Source of the DNA: a virus
IMG/VR virus record: IMGVR_UViG_3300011424_000003
Span: 1-22,071 of that record
Reading direction: 5' to 3' (one strand)
Length of the DNA: 22,071 nt
The notes below the pieces were generated by a model. The model was given only the letters and a program-made list of their open reading frames with translations. It did no database searches and was not told where the DNA came from. Within the stretch, counting starts at the first letter, position 1; each line of letters starts with the position of its first letter. The position numbers were made by a program, and so were the translations under genes. This document shows positions 1 to 8,300 of the stretch, one piece after another.

Positions 1-170
1 CCTATCCCCGCCAGCAAGATTACGAAATCCCGCTCACGAGATTATCTAAACCCGCTCTGCGTTATTAAGAACCCCCTGAAAAGGAAAGAGAAACTAGTAA
101 AGTAAAAGCCCAAAAATCACATACTGGTAGAATAAGTGGAAGGAGCCATGGGAGTGTCGTATAATCTACG
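1..170. repeat. Left inverted terminal repeat (~170 bp)
   Basis: The reverse complement of the last 170 bases matches the first 170 bases. Positions 1-123 are identical, and the only differences up to 170 are at 124, 144 and 146, after which the arms diverge. The repeat starts with a GC-rich array (CCCGC-headed units) and its inner part (117-170) is the 3' end of the terminase large subunit gene. Diverged inner bases show the two arms are separate sequences rather than a single arm read back on itself by a simple hairpin artefact. The outer 123 identical bases could still be a collapsed repeat at an assembly break. Confidence 0.95.
7..71. repeat. Iteron-like tandem 22-bp units, left end
   Basis: Three imperfect units follow head to tail at 7-28, 29-50 and 51-71. 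Each begins CCCGC and continues into an A/T-rich half; units 1 and 2 share 14 of 22 positions, including a common AGATTA core. A C-run at 72-76 follows at the next 21-22 bp step. Regularly spaced units of about 22 bp are what plasmid replication initiators and some packaging proteins bind, so this could be an origin or end-recognition site. Function is inferred from spacing only. Confidence 0.5.
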
Positions 171-1427
171 ATATACCACCCCTAGATATCTCACCGCATC
201 AGCAATATGGACAGCCCAATTATCTAATGGCTTCTTGTCATAGACTCCTAAGCCTTCTTTAAATAGACGTTGATACTCTCTTAAAGCTCTCACTAATAAA
301 TCACAATTAAGTTTATCGACACGAAGCCTAGGGAACATATATCGAACAGCTTCTATACCGTCATCAAACGCCATCTTAGGAACCATTTGAAAGTGCCAAC
401 CATAGCGTCTAGCTTGCATAAGTCTAGACTCTGCGTGTTCCCAACCTTGATGCTTATGGTCTATGTCATGAGGACCAAAGTGGTTTCCCCATTGACATCC
501 AAATATTTCACGGACCCTTTCGGCTTCGTCGAGATATGATTTAAAACCACGTTTTGAATCGTGGATAAGGTAAAGTAGATGAATAAACTTACCAGTAACC
601 TGAAAAAGAATTCCCGCCGTTGCATCGGTACCTCCTAAATCCCATATGGAGTGTAATTTGAGTCGAGGGTCAGGCTTAAGCATCGTGATACGACCCTCTC
701 GCACCATGTCGCCCATCTCTTGAGTATAGTATGCACCAAGATTACCTACTTCGAAATCGACAAAGAATTCTTGTCGAATTAATTCATCAGACATACCTAA
801 ATCTTTGGCTCGCTTGATATCTTTTTTAGAGATGATAGGAGTGATACCATCATGCTTGAAAGTTTGGTCTACGCTAAGATGTTCAATATGATAATCGGGT
901 AAATCTCTAACAGCATTATAGACTTCGAATAGATGATTCATTCCTCTGGGAGTGCTATTAATAATTTCTATGCCTTTATTCTGCACTAGAATAGGGTTTA
1001 GATATTGTCTTGCTAACGGATTATGTAGAGCAAACTCAGAGTAAATAAGAGTAATAGGATTGGTACCCATGAGACTGTCATAATTATTTGAACCTGCTAG
1101 AATTAGACGACTACCATTGTATAGAGTAATTTCCATACGAGCTTCATTTTTTCTAGAGATTAAGGCATCAGGAATAGCGTTTAGAAATGGTTTACCATCA
1201 AAGTCCATACCATTCCAAATAACACTTCTAGCTTGTGCGTAAAGTGGAAAGAGATAGACGTGTGTTCCTAATCTTTTTAAACCTCTCAGAACCCACGCTT
1301 CAAGACAAAAGATATCTTTGCCTGCCCGACGATGAATGATAGCACAAATATTCTTATCTTCTAAAACAGCCTTGAACATTCTTTTTTGAAAGTCATAAGG
1401 ATTAATAGAAGGAACTTTAATATAAAT
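117..1427 (-). CDS. Terminase large subunit (packaging ATPase/nuclease)
   Basis: This is the DNA-packaging motor and headful/end nuclease that docks on the portal. Numbered from the first Met (1379), the ATPase shows an atypical Walker A (RRAGKD, 17-22), Walker B (LIYSE, 111-115) and the coupling motif STPRG (142-146). The nuclease half shows D247 (WDLGG), D305/D307 (HDID) and HxxDA at 391-395. The ATG at 1379 has no Shine-Dalgarno and sits only 16 residues before Walker A. The frame is open upstream to a TAA at 1431-1433, and GAGG (1436-1439) lies 8 nt before an in-frame ATT (1425-1427). That start adds IYIKVPSINPYDFQKR, the usual kind of lead-in to this Walker A, giving 436 aa. An ATA at 1428-1430 is an alternative. 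It is shorter than T7 gp19 (586 aa). Its last 17 codons lie inside the left terminal repeat. It is the last gene of the leftward operon. Confidence 0.93.
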   Translation of the reverse strand: MYIKVPSINPYDFQKRMFKAVLEDKNICAIIHRRAGKDIFCLEAWVLRGLKRLGTHVYLFPLYAQARSVIWNGMDFDGKPFLNAIPDALISRKNEARMEITLYNGSRLILAGSNNYDSLMGTNPITLIYSEFALHNPLARQYLNPILVQNKGIEIINSTPRGMNHLFEVYNAVRDLPDYHIEHLSVDQTFKHDGITPIISKKDIKRAKDLGMSDELIRQEFFVDFEVGNLGAYYTQEMGDMVREGRITMLKPDPRLKLHSIWDLGGTDATAGILFQVTGKFIHLLYLIHDSKRGFKSYLDEAERVREIFGCQWGNHFGPHDIDHKHQGWEHAESRLMQARRYGWHFQMVPKMAFDDGIEAVRYMFPRLRVDKLNCDLLVRALREYQRLFKEGLGVYDKKPLDNWAVHIADAVRYLGVVYRRLYDTPMAPSTYSTSM

Positions 1428-1452
1428 TATTTAATCCTCAGAATTAAAAACT

Positions 1453-1647
1453 TTACACGCTTTCATTAATAGGGCGGTCATAGTTTCCATAAGCAGGCTC
1501 AATGCTATGGCGAATATAAGTGTGAGGATGAGCAGCCATCTCCGGAATTGGGAGACGAGGGCCATATTTTTGGGTTTCATGTTCTTGCCGCTCGTCTTCA
1601 AAGTTATCTGCATATATAGATTTATTTACCATACTTTCTACGCTCAT
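1453..1647 (-). CDS. Small hypothetical protein, 64 aa
   Basis: I do not recognise this protein. It is polar and rich in His, Pro and Tyr, with no membrane segment or signal peptide. It starts at 1647 behind AAAGAG, overlapping the end of the 52-aa gene by 26 nt. An ATG at 1632 is possible. It stops 25 nt before the probable ATT start of terminase, so the four leftward genes look translationally linked. A competing frame, 1613-1431, encodes a 60-residue protein with one hydrophobic segment. It has no ribosome site, and I judge it to be the shadow. Placement just before TerL is where T7-like phages often keep small packaging or lysis proteins, but the sequence itself gives no function. Confidence 0.55.
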   Translation of the reverse strand: MSVESMVNKSIYADNFEDERQEHETQKYGPRLPIPEMAAHPHTYIRHSIEPAYGNYDRPINESV

Positions 1648-1780
1648 GCTCTTTATTTTCAGCTTGTCTTTGTTCAGAGTAAGCTATAGCGACGGCCTGC
1701 TTCTGAGGATAATTTGAATGCATAAGTTCAGCTACATTCTTGCTAAAAGCTTCTTTGCTATCGCTATGTATAAGAGGCAT
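1622..1780 (-). CDS. Small conserved phage protein, 52 aa
   Basis: This gene reads MPLIHSDSKEAFSKNVAEL..., then PQKQAVAIAYSEQR, and ends in a basic tail (HERRKYGK). The pattern MPL-x-x-S...K-N...PQKQAVAIA belongs to a small protein seen in many tailed-phage genomes as a hypothetical protein. I recognise the pattern from general knowledge of phage genomes, and its function is not known to me. It has a strong ribosome site, AAAGGAG, 8 nt before the ATG. It lies between the coiled-coil gene and the 64-aa gene in the leftward operon that ends in TerL. It is soluble, highly charged and lacks cysteines. Confidence 0.8.
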   Translation of the reverse strand: MPLIHSDSKEAFSKNVAELMHSNYPQKQAVAIAYSEQRQAENKEHERRKYGK

Positions 1781-1799
1781 GCTTATCACTCCTTTATTG

Positions 1800-2039
1800 T
1801 CAAACTGGATTCTCTAACCCGGAAATTTTAGCATTAAGTTCTTCATTAACTTTTTGACCTAAAAATAAATTAGTTCTTAAGCTTAAATTAGAAATAATAG
1901 CTTCATTCAAGTATTGTTTATGAGCATCTAATTGCGCAAGTAGATTCTTAACACCTTCGTTAGTTTGAGCAATTTGTGTTTTAAGCTTAGTATTTTCAGT
2001 TGTTAAAGTATCGACTTGATTTTGTAATTCTTCAGACAT
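1800..2039 (-). CDS. Coiled-coil protein, 79 aa
   Basis: This is a hypothetical protein and the first gene of the leftward operon. Residues 1-35 form a heptad-like coiled coil (LQNQVDTLTTENTKLKTQI), followed by a second helical part (NEGVKNLLAQLDAHKQYLNE) and a third near residues 60-75. There is no signal peptide, membrane segment or lipobox, which argues against a spanin despite the position near the terminase. The start has AAGAGA 8 nt upstream and sits about 29 nt downstream of the predicted transcription start of an extended -10 promoter. An oligomerising accessory or assembly factor is possible, but nothing more specific can be said. Confidence 0.7.
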   Translation of the reverse strand: MSEELQNQVDTLTTENTKLKTQIAQTNEGVKNLLAQLDAHKQYLNEAIISNLSLRTNLFLGQKVNEELNAKISGLENPV

Positions 2040-2074
2040 TTAAAATTTCTCTTAATTATTAATTATAATTAAAA

Positions 2075-2083
2075 ATTATAGCA
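2075..2083 (-). promoter_or_regulatory. Extended -10 promoter for the TerL operon
   Basis: On the minus strand the sequence TGC-TATAAT forms a perfect extended -10 element (TG at -14/-15 plus consensus hexamer). There is no good -35, as expected for this promoter type. It would start transcription near 2068 and read through the coiled-coil, 52-aa and 64-aa genes into terminase. It looks like a host sigma-70-type promoter. Confidence 0.6.
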
Positions 2084-2096
2084 CGATTTAAAAGCA

Positions 2097-2124
2097 TTGC
2101 TTATTATTTTTATTTCCGTATATT
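2097..2124 (+). promoter_or_regulatory. Sigma-70-like promoter for the moron gene
   Basis: TTGCTT (2097-2102) and TATATT (2119-2124) are separated by 16 bp on the plus strand. The predicted start near 2131 leaves a leader of about 29 nt with AAAGAGA (2146-2152), 7 nt before the ATG at 2160. It forms a divergent pair with the leftward extended -10 promoter. Confidence 0.55.
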
Positions 2125-2159
2125 CACTGGTTCAAAAATATCACTAAAGAGATTAAAAA

Positions 2160-2606
2160 ATGATTAAGAAATTTATAATAGTAATATCCTTACTTTTATC
2201 TTCCACTGCATTTGCAGTACATCCATCAAGCACATTAACTAAGATTTGGCCATTTGATGAGAGTCGTCCCATTCCACTTAACATGCATGCAACTTTTAGT
2301 TCTTATCACGGGTCAATAACATCAAATAGTTCGGCTTTAGAAAAAGATGCTAGAGCTTGTTTTATACTTACAGCTTGTCGTGAACATGGGCCTAAAGCAA
2401 CTAAACAGACAATCGTATGCCGTGATTTTAAATCTCCTTCTCAATCTGAGATTCGTCAAGATGCAAATATAAGTTTAGATTATGTTGCAACGTATCCAAT
2501 GCGTTGTACCATAGTTGCAGAGACAGTTCTTAGTGGTTCTGAGCCTGCTTATTCTGCCGATGTTAAGAATGTGCTGTTTTCAAATAATAAAGGTAATGAT
2601 GTTTGA
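2160..2606 (+). CDS. Secreted accessory ('moron') protein, 148 aa
   Basis: This is an unrecognised protein with a textbook Sec signal peptide: a KK n-region, a hydrophobic core (FIIVISLLLSS) and cleavage after AFA (residue 19). The mature part of about 129 aa has four cysteines (67, 73, 87 and 116), enough for two disulfides in the periplasm. Residues 100-125 look like beta strands. It faces against the surrounding late genes, has its own promoter, and ends at a perfect 12-bp stem terminator. That is the classic layout of a moron, a gene expressed from the resident element to benefit the host or to exclude competitors. It could instead be an envelope inhibitor or lysis modulator. Its function cannot be told from sequence. 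Confidence 0.85.
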   Translation: MIKKFIIVISLLLSSTAFAVHPSSTLTKIWPFDESRPIPLNMHATFSSYHGSITSNSSALEKDARACFILTACREHGPKATKQTIVCRDFKSPSQSEIRQDANISLDYVATYPMRCTIVAETVLSGSEPAYSADVKNVLFSNNKGNDV

Positions 2607-2618
2607 AGGATTTTTATT

Positions 2619-2659
2619 TTAACTTACCATTCATTTTTTAAAATGTGATGGTAAGTTAA
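2619..2659 (+). terminator. Intrinsic terminator between moron and tail fibre
   Basis: TTAACTTACCAT (2619-2630) pairs perfectly with ATGGTAAGTTAA (2648-2659), a 12-bp stem. Inside it, CATTTT and AAAATG form a second 6-bp stem around two T. On the plus strand it is followed by a T-rich tract starting TTTATATTT. It lies 12 nt past the moron stop and just beyond the tail-fibre stop (2671), so it probably ends both convergent transcripts. The minus-strand exit lacks a T-run, so termination there is less certain. Confidence 0.75.
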
Positions 2660-2670
2660 TTTATATTTAA

Positions 2671-5370
2671 TTATCTAACTCTTCTTGCATAAATGTTGCC
2701 GCTTCCTGTGACTGACCCTGCTGAAAATCCACAATAGGCAGATAAGTAAATAGTCGTTGTACTTGCTAAAATAGCTCTAAAATAAGGCGTCGTTATTCCT
2801 ATTGATGAAAATGCGGCGGCCGGTACAGCCCCTATATTTATAATAGAAGTTAAAGATACATCTGGTGCAGTTGCTGAAGTTGAACTTATCCAAGCTGAAG
2901 AAGAACCTGTTGAAGGTGTTGCAGAATAGTTAAAGTGTACATTTCCATAAACATCCCAATCACCAGCCGTAAGTGAAATTGATGTAATATTTCTTGAGAC
3001 GCCACTTGTAAAGGCAACCCCTGAAGCGATAACAACTGAACTACTAATAAATTCACCTACGCTTCCAGCAGCAGCATTAGAATTTGTTGAAACCCCCACT
3101 AAAGCAACTCCACTCGTTCCTTTACCTGAAAGAGTTAAAGTTATATTTGAATCTGTACCAAGAGCAGAAATAGTAGGACTTGCTGTAGTTAATGCCGATG
3201 CAATATTTACATAATTAACAGCAGTTGAGGGACCTGTTAACGTAAGAAAATTAGCAGCTACAACACCTAGGTTATTAGAGAAAGTAAATCCACCAGAACC
3301 TTTAGTAGTAAATAAACCAGTAACATTAGCATCGGTACCACTAAATTGAAATCCTGGAGCTGCTCCCGCTGCACTGTTAACAATAGTAAGAAAATTAACA
3401 GCAGCAGCTGCACCAGTAAACGCAAGTACAGGAAGATTATTAACTTGGTCATTAATAGCATTAATTAAAGGATTATTAATTGTTGGACTAGTTCCAAGAA
3501 CAGGAGCCCCTGTTCCAGTGGCTACAATCCAAGCAGGAACACCGGAAGCATTTGTTAATAATCCGGCACTATTAACAGTTGCTAATCCAGTAACAGTATT
3601 AGCACCATTAGAATATAAAATAGTACTAGCCGCATATGTATCAGCAAATGTAGCTGTACTGTATACATTTGACGTTCCATCAGACCTTATTATTTTACCT
3701 GCTGCGCCTACTGTACTCGGAAATGTTGCTGCACTCCAAGTAGGGGCGCCCGCACCCCCAGACTGAAATAACTGACCAGTTGTACCGACAGAAGATAACG
3801 CTATAGCTGTAGGGGTGCTATATGCAATAGAACCTGCACTAGCCGTCAAACTCGCATTCGTACCACCATTTGATAATGAAACAGGAAATATAATATTACC
3901 AAATTGAGAATAACTAAAAGCGGTGACATCTACAGTTGCAATTGTTACAGAATTATACCAAGCAGTTCCGGCAAGAGTAGCACCATTATTAACAATAATT
4001 AATCCCGTATTATTAATTTCTGAAGGAGTATCATATGTCGTCGCGCGTGTTAGAATATAATTTGAAGCACCAGAACCAACGTTAGTAACAGAATATATGC
4101 CTTCATTCGCAGCATTAGCTAAATTCTTAACTAATACAAGAGAGTTTAAAGGAGGGTTAACACCATCTAATGCTAAAGTTGCTTGAACACCTGCATTTGT
4201 TAAAGTAGCTCCGACACCTGAACCTGATTGAGTAACAGTTAGATTAGTTGTTGTTGCAGCATAAACAGCAGTACCGGTTAAAGAATTCAAATCTACGTAA
4301 TTTTTTGTCGCAAAATCGGACGGCTGAATGGGGTCTGCACCATTATTAATTTGGAAGCCACCCATATCAAAGTTTTGATTTTGAACGCCTAAGTATTGAA
4401 TATTAGTTTGCACTGCTTGAGGTAGAGTCTGGCTCCAACTAGGTACGCCAGCAGCACTAGATTGCATTACACTACTATTAGCAGGTGTAATAACAGCATA
4501 AGTATTAGAACCTGTAGTGTAGATTAGATTGTTAGCAACGGTGGTTAATCCAGCAATACTAGCTAAAGCCGCATTATAGGCTTGAACATTTACGCCAATT
4601 TCTAACCCTAAATTAATACGAGCTTGTGGAACGTTTGTTAAGTCAGAAAGATTATTAGTGGCTTTGAGAAAGTAAGTTGTTGGCACCATAGTGGGCAAAG
4701 CAACTCCAGCAGTAATATTCCCCCAAAACGTATTAGCAGTCATAGTATCAAAAGATATTGTTCCTGCATTGGTAATTGGGCCACCCGTTAAACCAAGACC
4801 TGTATTGATTTGAGTTACAGTACCACCACTGACAATCGTACTAATAGGTACAGATTCAATAGCAGTTCCAGCGCCGTTCATTGCCCAAAATTCATTACCG
4901 TTTAGAATAGGTAAAATAATATTAGCATTGGGAAAAGATGAATTAGGAGCAATCACAGCTGAGTAGTTATATCGAGGTGCAATTAATTGATTAACTAATT
5001 CAGCTTGCTGGTCTACTAAAGTGAGAATGCCGAAGTCATTATTCAACATACTAGGAGTGAAATTAGTATTGGTATAGAGATTTTCTCTATCAGCAGGAGT
5101 CATACGAGTTATAGTTACAATATCCCCCGCTGCGGATGGACTAACTAAGGTAACTTGAACTTCTAATTCAGCTCCAATAAAAGTGACAGAATACTGAGAA
5201 GGATAAGAAAGAATTTGTGTCTCATCGTTAGGAGCATCACCGAATGGTGTGACATAAACTACGACATCAGAAGCAAAGTTAGCAGTCCAATTCGTGCCAA
5301 AATCAACTTGGTTTAATATAGCTGTAGCTTGTGTGTAGGGAAGAATATCACCAATCACAACGTCTGACAT
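2671..5370 (-). CDS. Tail fibre, T7 gp17-like N-terminus
   Basis: This is the receptor-binding fibre attached to the tail tube. Residues 1-115 resemble the N-terminal attachment domain of T7 gp17, a beta-rich segment ending in TRMTPADRENLYTNTNFTP with a following helix (residues ~110-130) used to join the tail. The middle is Ala/Thr/Ser/Asn-rich fibrous sequence. Around residues 640-765 two related ~45-residue units (A-V-N-F/Y...GTD-A/S-N-V/I-T...KGSGG) form a shaft. The last ~125 residues are a distinct compact beta domain with SVGEFIS...ITSISLTAGDWDV, probably the trimerising, receptor-contacting tip. At 899 aa it is much longer than T7 gp17 (553 aa). It starts 8 nt after TAGGAT and is the last gene of the late operon. 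Host specificity would reside in the tip. Confidence 0.9.
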   Translation of the reverse strand: MSDVVIGDILPYTQATAILNQVDFGTNWTANFASDVVVYVTPFGDAPNDETQILSYPSQYSVTFIGAELEVQVTLVSPSAAGDIVTITRMTPADRENLYTNTNFTPSMLNNDFGILTLVDQQAELVNQLIAPRYNYSAVIAPNSSFPNANIILPILNGNEFWAMNGAGTAIESVPISTIVSGGTVTQINTGLGLTGGPITNAGTISFDTMTANTFWGNITAGVALPTMVPTTYFLKATNNLSDLTNVPQARINLGLEIGVNVQAYNAALASIAGLTTVANNLIYTTGSNTYAVITPANSSVMQSSAAGVPSWSQTLPQAVQTNIQYLGVQNQNFDMGGFQINNGADPIQPSDFATKNYVDLNSLTGTAVYAATTTNLTVTQSGSGVGATLTNAGVQATLALDGVNPPLNSLVLVKNLANAANEGIYSVTNVGSGASNYILTRATTYDTPSEINNTGLIIVNNGATLAGTAWYNSVTIATVDVTAFSYSQFGNIIFPVSLSNGGTNASLTASAGSIAYSTPTAIALSSVGTTGQLFQSGGAGAPTWSAATFPSTVGAAGKIIRSDGTSNVYSTATFADTYAASTILYSNGANTVTGLATVNSAGLLTNASGVPAWIVATGTGAPVLGTSPTINNPLINAINDQVNNLPVLAFTGAAAAVNFLTIVNSAAGAAPGFQFSGTDANVTGLFTTKGSGGFTFSNNLGVVAANFLTLTGPSTAVNYVNIASALTTASPTISALGTDSNITLTLSGKGTSGVALVGVSTNSNAAAGSVGEFISSSVVIASGVAFTSGVSRNITSISLTAGDWDVYGNVHFNYSATPSTGSSSAWISSTSATAPDVSLTSIINIGAVPAAAFSSIGITTPYFRAILASTTTIYLSAYCGFSAGSVTGSGNIYARRVR

Positions 5371-5390
5371 AATTTATACATCCTATAAAA

Positions 5391-8300
5391 TTAGTTATTC
5401 TCAGCTGCTTTTTTGTTCCTAGGCCAATTCTGTCCTTCAATAAGTTTATCACTGAAATAACGCCCATACATAGCGCCAGAAATACAAGTCATATGAGCAG
5501 CAGTTTTCATACCCTGTTCGTTAATACCAGAATTAAACATTCCTATTACATCAGTTGCGCGAGCAGCTGTTGAACTAACAACATCACTCATTCCAAATAT
5601 TCCAGTTTTAACCCGGTTCTTAAATTTATCGTTTTTCAAATCACCTAATAATTTGTCATCTGACATTAAGTTAGCTATATTTAATACATTGCTAATTGAA
5701 CTCATAACACCACTATCGGTAAATGCTTCATAGGCATGCTGACCAGGAGTCATATCATCTGGCCATCCATCCTCTCCACGCGAAATTCTACGTGTAGGAC
5801 TAACCAAGGCACCTGCGCCCATAACCCACATCATTTTAAGAAGCATCTCTCCATCAGCATGCTGTAATGCAGGAATTAAATATCGATTAGTAGCTGCATA
5901 AGTCCAACCTGTAAATGTATGAAAAAATAAACCAAAAATTTTATCAGCAAAGAATGGACTATCAGCCATTCCTCTTGAAACAGAAGTATTTTGTATGCCC
6001 CGAAAAACAGCATCATTGAAGATATTTGCAGCTTCAAGGTCTTGCCATAGCCAGGATTTTGACATATAGCCGCCTAGTTTAGTCTTGAAGCCTTTAGATT
6101 CCTTATATGAATTCACCATTCTAGAAGCCCACACTTTAGGGTCTATGCCGTACTTTCTAAGATAGAGAGAATCTTTATTTGAGAGAAGCCCTTTAACTTC
6201 TTTATGTAAAAGCTCCATAAAATGGCTTTGAATAATGCTGCCATTCATACGTTGAATGCCATTGTCAATATATGGTGATAAATCTGTTAAAGCTGAAAAA
6301 TGAGCATATTTTTCTAAGCCACTCTGTATTTTGCCCATATTTAAATAAGGCTGAAGGTCAGAACCCCAATTCTTATCAGCATAGTTATTTAACATATCCT
6401 GAAGGCCTAAATTAATATGAGGAGCCATTTCACGTAAAGCTTCAGCATCTTTTGTCTTTAAAATCCCACCAAGACTTTCAATAATAGGATAGATTCCATC
6501 CCTTATAGAAGGCCATATACCATGTTGAAAACCTGCGAAAGCTAAATCAGTGATTTGTGTTGCAGGCATATTATGCAGGTTCACAGCAGCTGTTAATGAC
6601 ATCAAGGTTCGTCTGAACATCGTATCAAAATCACTTCTTTTATTAATACCCATCATTCTGGTTTCAAACAATTTTTGCATTGTATCTTTGATATCTTTAA
6701 ATTTTATATCTTCTTTTTTTAAGAGCTTTTGTTGTTTTATTATTTCTTTAGGGTCAGTAATTTTTTCTAATTTTTTATTTATAATAGCACGTCTTGATTG
6801 ATAACGATTTGAAAGACCTTCTGCTAGTTCTTTAAAGTCACCATTGACTGTAACATTTTCAAATGAAGTTTTTAAATGAGTTCGTTTAGATAAAAAATTT
6901 ACATAATTAGCAGTTTTAGCAAAAAGGTCTTTTGTCATAAAATTATTGTTATAAAGTATTTCATCTGGAATCATTAGAGTACGTTTTTTTAAAGGGTTGG
7001 TTGCATCATTGCCAGTGATTCTCCCGAAGATATCCGATATAACATCTTCTGGATGCATATGCATTATTGAATCGTAGCAAGCTTTAGCATGAATCTCTCT
7101 TTGCGATTGGGAATCAAACACATCACGAAATTTTAATCTATTATTCGGGTCTTTAAATTTAAAATTCAAAGGATTATAAAGACGAGGATTAATTTCACCA
7201 TGCATTGCTTTGTTATAAAGATTATATTCTTCATCTGAAAATTGATTCTTCAAATCATGTAATTTAGCTTCTTCTAAATCTATGTTTTCTTTTTGTTCAA
7301 TGTATTCTTGTGCATGAGGTTTAGCTTTTTCAACGGTAGTTTGTTTTTGCGCTGTAGATAATTTGCCTGAACTTTTAGTTTTTAATTTAGAAACAATTTT
7401 TTGTTGTTCTTCTATTTGTTTCTGTAATTTCTCACTAGGGCCCAATATAGATTTGAGTTCTTTAGCTTCATTAGCTGAAATAGCATTTCTATCTTCAATA
7501 TGGTAATCATATTCTGGATTATCACGCAATTCATTTTGTAACTTTTCTTTCATAACTGTTAATTGATGATTCATATCCTTATAAGTTTCAACAATATCTG
7601 AACGTGGAATAAGCGGTGTTTCTCTTATTCCTTCAACTAATCTTTTTTTAGAACCTTTTTTAATAGGTCCAATATAACTTCTTATTCCTAAACCTTCTTC
7701 TTTAGGATAAGCAATTTCTCGACTAGGATGCATTTGTAATTCACGTCTACCGAGTTCTGCAAATGCTTCATTGTGAGTAGATTTAAACTCTTCTATTCGA
7801 GCCTCTAAATCTTTTATAGGCTTCATTTTTTGAGTAATTAAAGCATCTGAATCCGCAAAATACTTAGAAACAACAGGAATCCAGGCAGAAGGATTTCCTT
7901 CATGAGTGCCCCCTATTACACCTTCATTTAATTGCATATGAGGAGTGTTATAGACGCGACTTAAATATGTTTCCATATTCCTAAAATAGTCTTTAGGGAG
8001 ATTATAAGCATCTAAATAGGAATGAGCAGAACTATCAATTATATTTCTATATAATGAAGCAAGATTATTAACTGGAGCATGTTCGCTTGGCTTTCCACTT
8101 ATCATTACTCTTTGAGCCATATCCATAAAATCTTCTTCATTTATCCAATCTGTAGATTTAGAATCTTGTGATAAAGCTTCAATTGACTTTTGTTTAGATG
8201 CATACCAGGCATTTTGGATATCTATAGCTGGACGAGCCATAATATTATAACCATTCATTTCAGCATGAAGACTTTTAGTTTGTGCTTTAAGAGCAGTTAA

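Noticed and set aside
1431-1613. 60-residue minus-strand frame with a hydrophobic segment, holin-like
   Set aside because: It has no Shine-Dalgarno before its ATG and overlaps the better-supported 64-aa gene in another frame. It is also in the terminase frame, separated by one stop, so its openness may be incidental. Kept only as an alternative in the lysis finding.
3518-3766. Plus-strand open frame inside the tail fibre gene
   Set aside because: It is a low-complexity Ala/Val/Pro frame on the antisense of a repetitive fibre gene, with no ribosome site. It is a shadow of the fibre codon pattern.
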